From an uncultured Prevotella sp. (GTDB lineage Bacteria; Bacteroidota; Bacteroidia; Bacteroidales; Bacteroidaceae), in contig CAMORS010000002.1 in NCBI GenBank assembly GCA_946624005.1, forward strand, positions 18,566 through 82,565: 64,000 nucleotides of DNA, written 5' to 3'. The translations under genes were made by a program, and so were the position numbers. Of this stretch, positions 1 through 8,537 are shown piece after piece. Each line of letters begins with the position of its first letter. Position 1 is the stretch's first letter. The notes beneath the pieces were generated by a model that saw only the letters and a program-made list of their open reading frames with translations, searched no databases and was not told the origin of the DNA.

Positions 1-22
1 TTGCTGTTTCTGTTTTTCTTTG

Positions 23-30
23 TAATTTTG
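23..30 (+). promoter_or_regulatory. Bacteroidetes -7 promoter box for tamB
   Basis: TAATTTTG matches the TAnnTTTG -7 consensus of the Bacteroidetes primary sigma factor. It ends six bases before the TTG proposed as the tamB start, which would make the transcript leaderless or nearly so. Confidence 0.55.
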
Positions 31-36
31 CACCGT

Positions 37-3000
37 TTGAAAACACTTAAGCGAATCGTACAAGGAGTGCTCTGGACCATTGTCGGCCTGTATGCCTTCC
101 TATTCGTACTGCTGAAGATACCGGCAGTACAGGGGTGGATTGGCTCGCAGGCAGCACATGCCCTATCCGAAAAACTGGGCACGGAGGTGAGCGTCGGTAG
201 GGTGGAGATAGGACTGTTCAACCGTATCGTTGTCGACGATGTGCAGATGGACGATCAGTCGGGCAGGCAGATGCTTCAAGCCTCGCGCTTGTCGGCAAAG
301 GCCAATATCATCGACTTGCTGGAAGGGAAGGTCAACATCTCGTCGGTACAGCTCTTCGGCGTGCAGGCCAATCTCTATCAGCAAGATGCCCAGTCGAAAC
401 CTAACTTCCAGTTTGTGCTCGACTCGCTATCGTCGAAAGACAACCAGAAGAAGTCGGCGCTCGACCTGAGCATCCACTCGCTCATTATTCGTCATGGTGC
501 CGTGAAGTTCGACCGTCTTGACCTTCCACCCACTCACGGTCGTTTCAATACAGCCCATCTCGACATCGGCAACGTGAGTGCCCACATCGTGCTGCACCGG
601 CTGACCAACAGCTTGATCGATGCACAGGTGAAGAAGCTGACGATGAGCGAAGCTTCCGGCATCGACCTCAGGTCGCTGACCGGCCGTCTGAAAGCTGACA
701 GCACCGGAGCCGTGCTGACCGATTTCGAGCTTGCCCTGCCTCGCACCCGCCTGGCTGTCCAGCAGGCAGAGGCTCACTACCAATGGAAAGACGGTGCACC
801 CGATATGCGCACGATGACCTATCGGGCCAAGGTGAAGGATGCCAATATAATGCCATCGGAGCTGGCACCTTTTGTGCCTTCTGTCAAGTCGTTTGACAGA
901 CCTCTGGTTCTTTCAATGGAAGTCAATGGCAACCGCCATAAGCATCAAATATCCAACCTCTCGGTTTTGACGTACAATCAAGGCGTTGCGCTCAGGGCGC
1001 GACAAGTATGGCTCGACACCAGCGCAAAAAGTGCCACGATGGCGGCCGCCCGTTCGGCCGACTTGACTGTCAGCGAGAAAGCCCTTGCCGAGATAGCCGA
1101 CGATTTGTCGTCGGCCAAGATTCAGCTTCCTGAACAACTGCTCCGTTTGGGCAGTATCCACTGGCAGGGCGATGCAGACTATGGTCCTCATCGGCTGTCG
1201 GCCGACGGTATGCTGACGACCGATGCCGGCCGACTGAAATTGCAAGCTGAGACGCGCGACCAAGTATTCAACGGACAGGTGGAAGCCACAGAGGTGGACA
1301 TGGGCCGCGTGCTCGACAACGAGCTGTTTGGGATGCTCTCTGCACGTTTGACAGCACAAGGGTCATGGCCTTTAAAGGATGAACTGAGTATAAAAGGAAA
1401 CATTACTGATTTTGATGTCAAATCCTATCGTTTCAACAACTTATCGGTTGATGGAAGGTTGTTGAACAAAACGATGGAAGGGCATTTCAATTTAGACGAT
1501 CCGAATGCCCAGCTGGATTTCGACGGTACCATCGACCTCAGCGCACAAGAACCGGCCGTCGTCGCTCAGGCTACTGTTCGCCACTTCAATCCGAATGCCA
1601 TCGGGCTCACACAGCAATATCCCGACACCTTCTTCGAGGCCGACATGGAGGCCGACCTGAAAGGCTCTTCGCTGAACAATGCCAACGGCTCGTTGCTCAT
1701 CAGACAGTTCAGCATGGCAGGCCCCGACCATCACTACCAGCTCGACCGCTTGGTGGTAGATGCCACATCGGAGGGAGCAGACCGCTCGTTGGCCATCGAT
1801 AGCGACTTCGGACAGGTAGCCCTTCGTGGAAAGTACGACTATAGTACACTTTCGGAGAGCATCATCCACTTCCTCTCGCAAAAGCTGCCCATGCTGCCCG
1901 GTCTGCCAAAGGTGCAACCTTCGGGCAACAACAGCTTCGCCCTTCATGCCGACATCCGGCGGAGCGACTGGCTGCAGGCCTTCTTTGGCATTCCCCTCTC
2001 GATAGAAAAGCCTTTGATTGTGGATGGCACGATCAACGATAGCCAGAAGCAGATGTTCGCCGACCTTCTGGCTCCCAGCTTCTACTTTGACGGTGGTGCT
2101 TACCAGAATGTCGTCGCCCATGTCACTACCAACGACGAAGGACAACTTGAGACGCAGACAAGCCTCACCAAACTGATGGACAACGGCAGGAAGCTCGATG
2201 TGCAGGTGGAAGCGCAGGCAGGTAGCAACGAGATTGTTTCTGCTATCACATGGGACGATCACCAGCAGCGACCGATGAAGGGACGACTGCTCAGCACCAC
2301 CGAGTTGTTCCGTAACGAGCGAGGTGAGCAGACGGCTCACATTCGTGTGCACCCATCGGAAATACAGATGGGTGATACGGCATGGCAAGTTGAGCCATCG
2401 GACATACTTTACAGTAAGAACAACCTGGTGGTCGACTATTTTGCTGTAGCCCACAACCGGCAGCACATCATCGTGCAGGGAAAGGCCACCGAGCATCGCA
2501 GCGATTCGCTCGTCGTCGACCTGAGCGACGTCGATGTCAACTACATCACCAATATGGTCAACTTCCACGCTGTCGAGTTCGGCGGCAAGGTGAGCGGCAG
2601 AGCCTGTGTGCGGTCGGCCTTCCGGCAGCCCGATGCCTATGCCGACATCAGCGTCAGGCAGTTCACCTTCGAGGAGGGGCGCTTGGGGACACTCTTCGCC
2701 AAAGCACGATGGAACAGAGAAGAAAAACAGATAGACATCGACGCCCATGCCGACGAGCCGGAAGACTCGGGCTATGGACAAACGCTCGTCAATGGGTATA
2801 TCTCACCGTCGAAACACTTCATCGACCTCGCTATCCGTCCGCGCAGGGCACGGGCCGAGTTCTTAGAGAGTTTTTGCGGTAGCTTTATGGACAATGTAGC
2901 GGTGAGCGTAACGGGCGACCTCCGTCTGGCGGGCGACTTGAGTGAAATCAACCTGACGGGCGAGGCCGTTGCTGATGGTGAGCTCGATATCACCAGTCTC

Positions 3001-4515
3001 AACACCCACTACGTGCTACGCAACGATACCATCAGGCTCATTCCTAACGAGATTATCTTCCAAAACGATACCATCCGCGACATCCCCTCCTTTGGAGGGG
3101 CTAGGGGAGGTCTCGGCATCGTCAACGGTGCCCTGCACCACCAGGCTTTGACCAACCTGACCTACGACATTGATATCAAAGCGCAGAACCTGCTCTGCTA
3201 CGACTTCCACGACTACGGCGAGAGCACCTTCTTCGGAACAGTCTACGGCACGGGCGACTGTGCTATCCGCGGGCGGCGTGGGACGATAGACTTCGACATC
3301 AACGTTACGCCCGAAGAAGGTTCGTTCATCGAGTATAACGCTGCTTCGCCCGATGCCATCACCAACCGTGAGTTTATCACATGGCGGTCGAGGGGCGAGG
3401 ATTATTCGAGGTACGAGATTTCTTCGAGGTACGAGGTACGAGGTACGAGGTACGAGAATAGTTTGGTGGAAGGCGAAGACGGTAATCTCGTACCTCGTAC
3501 CTCGCACCTCGCACCTCGAGATAACGCTTCCGACCTGCGGCTGAACTTCCTCATCAATGCCACTCCCGACTGCACGCTGCGTGTGCTGATGGATCGCGAG
3601 AGTGGCGACTGCATCGCGCTGAACGGTACGGGTGCCATCCGTGCTACCTATTATAATAAAGGTTCGTTCGATATGTTTGGCAATTATCTCATCGACCACG
3701 GTTCGTACAAGCTCACCATCCAGAACCTGATGAAGAAGGAGTTCGCGTTCCAGCCTGGCAGCGCCATCGTCTTCGGAGGCGACCCCTATCTCGCAACACT
3801 CAATCTGAACGCTCTCTACACCGTCAACGGTGTGGCTCTCTCCGACTTGCAGATAGGCCGTAGCTTCTCGTCGAACAACGTTCGTGTCGACTGTCTGATG
3901 AACATCGGCGGAACACCGCAGCAGCCTCATGTAGAGTTCGACCTTGACATGCCTACCGTCAGTGCCGACGCCAAGCAGATGGTACGTCAGCTCATCAACA
4001 GCGAAGAAGAGATGAACCAGCAGGTCATCTACCTGCTCTCCATCGGACGTTTCTATACACAGAATGCCAACAATGCCGACGAGAACCAGAGTCAGACGTC
4101 GCTCGCCATGCAGTCGCTCTTGAGTGGTACCATCAGTCAGCAGATTAACAACGTGTTGGGCACCCTTGTCCACTCGTCCAACTGGAACTTCGGAGCCAAT
4201 ATCTCTACCGGCGACGAGGGTTGGAACAATGCCGAATACGAAGGATTGCTCTCCGGCCGACTGCTCAACAACCGACTCTTGATCAACGGACAGTTTGGCT
4301 ATCGTGATAATGCCAACGCCACCACATCGTTCATCGGCGACTTCGACGTGCGCTACCTCCTGCTGCCCAACGGCAATTTGGCCGTGAAGGTGTACAACCA
4401 GACCAACGACCGCTATTTCACCCGCAGCAGTCTCAACACACAGGGCATTGGCTTTGTGTTGAAGAAAGACTTCAATTCGTGGCGCGACCTGTTTGGTTGG
4501 AGAAAGAAGAAGTAG
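37..4515 (+). CDS. tamB: TamB family translocation/assembly module protein (DUF490)
   Basis: Large inner-membrane-anchored protein expected to span the periplasm and help deliver proteins or lipids to the outer membrane. An N-terminal hydrophobic anchor (WTIVGLYAFLFVLL) follows a basic start, then about 1,000 residues of repetitive beta-rich sequence, then a C-terminal TamB domain with NFLINATPDCTLRVLMD and a YLL-rich end. The ORF track opens at base 1, but a TAATTTTG promoter box lies at 23-30, so I prefer the TTG at 37 (MKTLKRIVQ); GTG at 67 is an alternative, and an upstream start outside the window cannot be excluded. Two short repeat elements are translated in frame near codons 1016-1025 and 1118-1164. 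The last 44 bp overlap the end of the convergent HTCS gene. Confidence 0.88.
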   Translation: MKTLKRIVQGVLWTIVGLYAFLFVLLKIPAVQGWIGSQAAHALSEKLGTEVSVGRVEIGLFNRIVVDDVQMDDQSGRQMLQASRLSAKANIIDLLEGKVNISSVQLFGVQANLYQQDAQSKPNFQFVLDSLSSKDNQKKSALDLSIHSLIIRHGAVKFDRLDLPPTHGRFNTAHLDIGNVSAHIVLHRLTNSLIDAQVKKLTMSEASGIDLRSLTGRLKADSTGAVLTDFELALPRTRLAVQQAEAHYQWKDGAPDMRTMTYRAKVKDANIMPSELAPFVPSVKSFDRPLVLSMEVNGNRHKHQISNLSVLTYNQGVALRARQVWLDTSAKSATMAAARSADLTVSEKALAEIADDLSSAKIQLPEQLLRLGSIHWQGDADYGPHRLSADGMLTTDAGRLKLQAETRDQVFNGQVEATEVDMGRVLDNELFGMLSARLTAQGSWPLKDELSIKGNITDFDVKSYRFNNLSVDGRLLNKTMEGHFNLDDPNAQLDFDGTIDLSAQEPAVVAQATVRHFNPNAIGLTQQYPDTFFEADMEADLKGSSLNNANGSLLIRQFSMAGPDHHYQLDRLVVDATSEGADRSLAIDSDFGQVALRGKYDYSTLSESIIHFLSQKLPMLPGLPKVQPSGNNSFALHADIRRSDWLQAFFGIPLSIEKPLIVDGTINDSQKQMFADLLAPSFYFDGGAYQNVVAHVTTNDEGQLETQTSLTKLMDNGRKLDVQVEAQAGSNEIVSAITWDDHQQRPMKGRLLSTTELFRNERGEQTAHIRVHPSEIQMGDTAWQVEPSDILYSKNNLVVDYFAVAHNRQHIIVQGKATEHRSDSLVVDLSDVDVNYITNMVNFHAVEFGGKVSGRACVRSAFRQPDAYADISVRQFTFEEGRLGTLFAKARWNREEKQIDIDAHADEPEDSGYGQTLVNGYISPSKHFIDLAIRPRRARAEFLESFCGSFMDNVAVSVTGDLRLAGDLSEINLTGEAVADGELDITSLNTHYVLRNDTIRLIPNEIIFQNDTIRDIPSFGGARGGLGIVNGALHHQALTNLTYDIDIKAQNLLCYDFHDYGESTFFGTVYGTGDCAIRGRRGTIDFDINVTPEEGSFIEYNAASPDAITNREFITWRSRGEDYSRYEISSRYEVRGTRYENSLVEGEDGNLVPRTSHLAPRDNASDLRLNFLINATPDCTLRVLMDRESGDCIALNGTGAIRATYYNKGSFDMFGNYLIDHGSYKLTIQNLMKKEFAFQPGSAIVFGGDPYLATLNLNALYTVNGVALSDLQIGRSFSSNNVRVDCLMNIGGTPQQPHVEFDLDMPTVSADAKQMVRQLINSEEEMNQQVIYLLSIGRFYTQNANNADENQSQTSLAMQSLLSGTISQQINNVLGTLVHSSNWNFGANISTGDEGWNNAEYEGLLSGRLLNNRLLINGQFGYRDNANATTSFIGDFDVRYLLLPNGNLAVKVYNQTNDRYFTRSSLNTQGIGFVLKKDFNSWRDLFGWRKKK
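3083..3110. repeat. Family E C/G-rich hairpin repeat inside tamB
   Basis: TCCCCTCCTTTGGAGGGG plus CTAGGGGAGG forms an inverted repeat. Related sequences occur between genes at about 13740-13771, 18241-18270 and 41097-41125. Here it is translated in frame as roughly IPSFGGARGG. Confidence 0.7.
3387..3526. repeat. Family A palindromic element translated inside tamB
   Basis: Left arm of tandem TACGAGG heptads, a 33-nt core (3454-3486) and a right arm of CTCGTAC/CTCGCAC heptads. The flanks GGCGAGGATTATTCGAGG and CCTCGAGATAAC recur at 12092-12220 on the opposite strand. The tamB frame reads SRGEDYSRYE...VPRTSHLAPRDN, almost the same peptide as the element at 12.1 kb would encode on the minus strand. 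The segment is uninterrupted by stops. Confidence 0.85.
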
Positions 4516-7500
4516 TCTTGTGGCAATAGTCGGTGGGGCTCATGCCGATGTGCTTCTTGAACGTTTTCGAGAAGTAGTTAGGGTCGGAAAAGCCTGTTGC
4601 GTAGGCTGTTTCCGACACATTATATCCCTGATGCAACATCTGGCACGCCTTGTCGAGTCGTTTCTTGCGGATGTAGTCGCCCATCGACATGTTGAGGATG
4701 TTTTTCATCTTGATGTGCAGCAAACTGCGGCTGATGGCCAGAGCGGTGGTGATGTCGGTGATGGAGAAGTCGCTGTTGGCGATATTGTCTTCTACAAGCT
4801 GGTTCATCTTCTGCACGAAAGTCTTGTCCAAGGGGCTCAGCGTGGTGGCCTCTTCTGTATCGGTATCGCCCTCTACGATTTGCTGCTGGCGCTTTTTGAC
4901 CAGCTGCAAGATATTGTTCACCTGCAGCTGCAGAATCTGTGGGTCGAAAGGTTTCGCTACGTAAGCCTCGGCTCCGCTTTGATAGCCCTGCACGACATCC
5001 TCATTCTCGCTCTTGGCGGTGAGCAGGATGACGGGGATATGCGATGTCTGCATATCGTTCTTCAGCTGTCGGCAGAGCTCTATGCCATCCATCTCGGGCA
5101 TCATCACGTCGGCGATGACAAGCTGTATCTCGTGGTCGTGGGTGAGCTGCAGAGCCTCTTTCCCATTAGCGGCGGTGACGACATTATAGAGAGGCGAGAA
5201 GAAGTCGTCGAGAAATTCTCGCAGGTCGTTGTTGTCATCGACAATGAGAAGGGTCAGCGGCTTATCAGCGGCTTTGTCGGCGGCAGTCGTCGCGGTGTTG
5301 TCTGTTGTAGCCAGGGTGTAGGTCTTCATCTGGCTGAAGCGATACTGCTCGATGGGTGTTACGATACTGTCGTCGCGGATGAGGTTGTGCTCGTTGAAGG
5401 CATTGTCGCTGACGTTGAGCCACACGGTGAAGGTGGTGCCTTTCCCTACGGTGCTCTCCACCCGGATCTCTCCCTTCTGTACCTCGACGAGGTGTTTCAC
5501 CAGCGAGAGTCCGATGCCCCATCCGTTGTTGTTGGCATTATAGCCTCGTTTCGTCTGGTAGTAGCGGTCGAAGATATGCTCCAGTTCTTCGGCTACGATG
5601 CCGATACCGGTGTCGCTGACGTCGAGGCGCAGGTAGTTGTATGTATCGTTGCCATGATTCGTTATCGATGCATTGACGTCGATTCCTCCGGTGTTGGTAT
5701 ATTTCAGGGCATTCGACATCAGGTTGTAGAGAATATGTTCCAGATAGGAAGGTGAGAACCAAACGTCCTCGCCGTTGTTCTCGCTCTTGACTGTGAGCGT
5801 CAGTCCCTGGTCGCTGCAAGCCATGCGGAAAGGTTGCAGGGCCAGTTCGATGAAGTCGAGCGGGTTACCTTTCTGCAGGAAGAAGGGGAAGCTGTCCGTC
5901 TCCACCTTGTTGAAGGTGATGAGTTCTCCGACGAGCTGTTCCATCTTGGCGGCATTCTTGATGGCCATGTCGATACTCTTCTGTTGGCTCTGGCTCATGC
6001 CTTCGTTGGAGATGCTCTTCAGCGGTGCGATGATGAGCGAGAGCGGTGTCTTCAGTTCGTGCGACGCGATGGTGAAGAAGTTCTGTCTAACGGCATCCAG
6101 TTCGCGCAGCTTCTCTCTCTCCATGTTGGCGATGCGCACATCGTTCTTCTCCCTCATTCTCACGAGGAAGAGCCGCCATGCAAACCAGCCGATGGCTGCC
6201 AAGACCAGCAGGTAGAGCAGATAGGCCCACGTCGATCGGTAGAAGGGCGGGCGCACAACGATGGTGATGACCTTCTCGGGACAGCGTTCCCATCCCTCGT
6301 TGCTGTTGTTGGCACGGATATGTAGCCGGTACGACCCTGCCGGCAGGTTGAAGCTGGAGAAACGTCTTTCGTCGTAGACATCACGCCATCGCTTGTCGAT
6401 GCCTTCGAGCCACACCTGGTAGCGTATGGTCGACGAGTTGCTGGGCATGATGACGCCATAGTCGAGCACGAAGTGTGAGGCTTGGTCGTGGCTGAGCACG
6501 ATGCGTTCGACATCGTCGTATTTGCGCAGGTGTACATAGAAGGGGCCGTTGTTGACCTTGACGTTCTGTGGTCTGAAGGCGATGAGTCCGTTGATGGTTC
6601 CGAAGAGCATGGTGCCGTCGGCCGTCTTCATCGACGAGGCGTAGTTGAACTGGTTGGAGGGCAGTCCGTTGCTCTGTGCCGTGAATCGGTTGACGGCATG
6701 TGTTGCAGGGTCGTAGCGGAAGAGTCCCTGGCTGGTGCTGATCCAAAGAGCACCGCTGTTGTCTTCTTCGATGCTGCAGATGGTCGCCTTCCTGAATTTC
6801 TCGTCGTCGAGCGATTGGATGATTCCTGTCTTGGTGTTGAGATACTGCAGCCCGCTATTGTTTGTGCCAATCCATAGTATGCCTCGCGAATCACGGAAAA
6901 GGCTGATGATGTAGTTCTCCAAAAGTCCTTTGCCACTCTCCTTGCTGATGCCCGTCACTTTTTGGTTGGCATGATTGATGTGGAAGATGCCGCTGTTGAT
7001 GGTTCCCACCCAGAGGTTGTCGTCGTTGTCAATGTGTAGGGTGTAGATAAACTGCTTGTCAAGCTTGCTGTTGCCCACCGTGCGGAACAGGTCGCTTGCT
7101 GGGTCGTAGTAGCGTAGTCCCTGCATGGTGGCTATCCACATCCGTCCGCTTTTCTGTTGTGCGAAGTAGAACACCCCCTCGGCGTCGAGTCCGCGAGCAT
7201 GAAGGTAGTGAACATGTCGGTGCGTGCGGATATTGTAGCGGTAGAGTCCCTCGAAGCGTGTTCCAATCCATATCTCGCCCGTGTTGCGGTCGTAATGCAG
7301 AGCGTGGATATTGTTGCCCATGTCGGGAATGCCGTTGAAGACGGTGAATCGCGATGTCTTCCTGTCGTAGATGTTGATGCCCCCGTCCTCTGTTGCTATC
7401 CAGAAGATACCGGGCTCTGGCTCTATGATGTTGCGCGGCACGCGGGCTTTGAGCGAAGCCGGATCATCTCCGGGCTCGAATACCTGAAACTGCTCGTAGT

Positions 7501-8470
7501 CGCTCAGCAGATAGTCAATGCCTCCGAAGTAAGAGCCTATCCATACGTTGCGGTCGCGGTCGAAGAGGATAGAGTAAACGGCATTGTCGCTGAGCGAGTG
7601 GATATTGTGATACTCGTGTTGCAGGATTTCTATCTTTCCGTCGGGATGGATGATGGTGATGCCCTTCTCTGTTCCGAGCCATATACGGTGCAAGTGGTCT
7701 TCGTTGATACATCTGATGAAGCCGCTTGAGATCTGTCCCGGCGGAAACACCTTCGATGTTCCCTTCTTGGTATCGATGCACATGGCCCCCTGTCCGTTGC
7801 GTCCCACCCAAAGGCGTCCTTTCGAATCGAAGTGGATGGGCACGATAACGTTATTGCCCTTCATGAAGTCGGCGTAGTATTGGGCAGGCAGTCGCATGAT
7901 TTTTGTGAAAGACTTGTCGTAGTGGAAAATGAGGGTGTTGGTGGCTACATAAAGCCGGCCGTCGTTGTCAACATCGAGCGCATTGATCCAGTCGTCGCCG
8001 AAGATGGTCATCCTTTCGATGGTGTCTTTCTCTTCGTTGTATCGACAAAGCGTCATACCGCCGAAAAAGATGTTTCCCTCGTTATCTTCTGTTATCGACC
8101 AGAAGAGCCCTTGCGGTTGCGAATAGCAACGGAAGTCGTCTGTTTTGCTGCGATAGCGGCAGATGCCGTTCTCCGTAGCCACCCAGAGCCGTTGCTTCTT
8201 GTCAACGAGCAGCGCGTGCACCATGTTGTGAGTCAGCGAGTTGGCCTCGTCGTTGTGATAGTAGGTGTAGATGTTGTAGCCGTCGTAGCGCGACAGTCCG
8301 TTGCGGGTGCCTATCCAGAGGTTGCCCTTCGCATCCTGAGCCAGCGCCTCCACCTGCTGATGAGGCAGTCCGTTCTGGCTGTTGATGTGCAAAAACTTGT
8401 AGTTGGCTCCGAGCAGTTGCTGCACCGAAGCCACTACAACCAGGATCATGAGACACACGTTTTTCTTCAT
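4472..8470 (-). CDS. Hybrid two-component system sensor/regulator (HTCS)
   Basis: One-protein signalling system of the type that controls polysaccharide utilisation in Bacteroidetes. Order: signal peptide (1-22), two stretches of Reg_prop beta-propeller repeats (about 30-620, many GxLWIGT-like motifs), Y_Y_Y domain, membrane helix near 750-770, histidine kinase with SHELKTPL (His about 804), HATPase with DTGIGI and GWGIGL, receiver with VADVMMPEMDG-like phosphoacceptor (Asp about 1121), and C-terminal AraC-type HTH (SDPNYFSKTFKKHIG). The propeller should sense a periplasmic oligosaccharide. It lies 61 bp downstream of the GH2-GH43 gene on the same strand, so that enzyme or its promoter is the likely target. 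No SusC/SusD pair is present here. Confidence 0.95.
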   Translation of the reverse strand: MKKNVCLMILVVVASVQQLLGANYKFLHINSQNGLPHQQVEALAQDAKGNLWIGTRNGLSRYDGYNIYTYYHNDEANSLTHNMVHALLVDKKQRLWVATENGICRYRSKTDDFRCYSQPQGLFWSITEDNEGNIFFGGMTLCRYNEEKDTIERMTIFGDDWINALDVDNDGRLYVATNTLIFHYDKSFTKIMRLPAQYYADFMKGNNVIVPIHFDSKGRLWVGRNGQGAMCIDTKKGTSKVFPPGQISSGFIRCINEDHLHRIWLGTEKGITIIHPDGKIEILQHEYHNIHSLSDNAVYSILFDRDRNVWIGSYFGGIDYLLSDYEQFQVFEPGDDPASLKARVPRNIIEPEPGIFWIATEDGGINIYDRKTSRFTVFNGIPDMGNNIHALHYDRNTGEIWIGTRFEGLYRYNIRTHRHVHYLHARGLDAEGVFYFAQQKSGRMWIATMQGLRYYDPASDLFRTVGNSKLDKQFIYTLHIDNDDNLWVGTINSGIFHINHANQKVTGISKESGKGLLENYIISLFRDSRGILWIGTNNSGLQYLNTKTGIIQSLDDEKFRKATICSIEEDNSGALWISTSQGLFRYDPATHAVNRFTAQSNGLPSNQFNYASSMKTADGTMLFGTINGLIAFRPQNVKVNNGPFYVHLRKYDDVERIVLSHDQASHFVLDYGVIMPSNSSTIRYQVWLEGIDKRWRDVYDERRFSSFNLPAGSYRLHIRANNSNEGWERCPEKVITIVVRPPFYRSTWAYLLYLLVLAAIGWFAWRLFLVRMREKNDVRIANMEREKLRELDAVRQNFFTIASHELKTPLSLIIAPLKSISNEGMSQSQQKSIDMAIKNAAKMEQLVGELITFNKVETDSFPFFLQKGNPLDFIELALQPFRMACSDQGLTLTVKSENNGEDVWFSPSYLEHILYNLMSNALKYTNTGGIDVNASITNHGNDTYNYLRLDVSDTGIGIVAEELEHIFDRYYQTKRGYNANNNGWGIGLSLVKHLVEVQKGEIRVESTVGKGTTFTVWLNVSDNAFNEHNLIRDDSIVTPIEQYRFSQMKTYTLATTDNTATTAADKAADKPLTLLIVDDNNDLREFLDDFFSPLYNVVTAANGKEALQLTHDHEIQLVIADVMMPEMDGIELCRQLKNDMQTSHIPVILLTAKSENEDVVQGYQSGAEAYVAKPFDPQILQLQVNNILQLVKKRQQQIVEGDTDTEEATTLSPLDKTFVQKMNQLVEDNIANSDFSITDITTALAISRSLLHIKMKNILNMSMGDYIRKKRLDKACQMLHQGYNVSETAYATGFSDPNYFSKTFKKHIGMSPTDYCHKTTSSFSNQTGRATN

Positions 8471-8502
8471 GTCGCTAATCTCCTATCTTTAAAATTCCAC
8501 CT

Positions 8503-8537
8503 CTCACTCCTCACTTCTCACTCCTCAACTCTCAAAA
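8503..8537. repeat. Heptad tandem repeat (CTCACTC)
   Basis: Five head-to-tail 7-mers (CTCACTC, CTCACTT, CTCACTC, CTCAACT, CTCAAAA) fill the gap between the GH2-GH43 gene and the HTCS gene and run into the enzyme's 3' end. Confidence 0.75.

Noticed and set aside
1492-2781. Minus-strand ORF of 429 aa
   Set aside because: Antisense shadow of tamB; no family features.
3016-4173. Minus-strand ORF of 385 aa containing VRGTRYE repeats
   Set aside because: Antisense to tamB; the repeat keeps most frames free of stops, which explains the long ORF.
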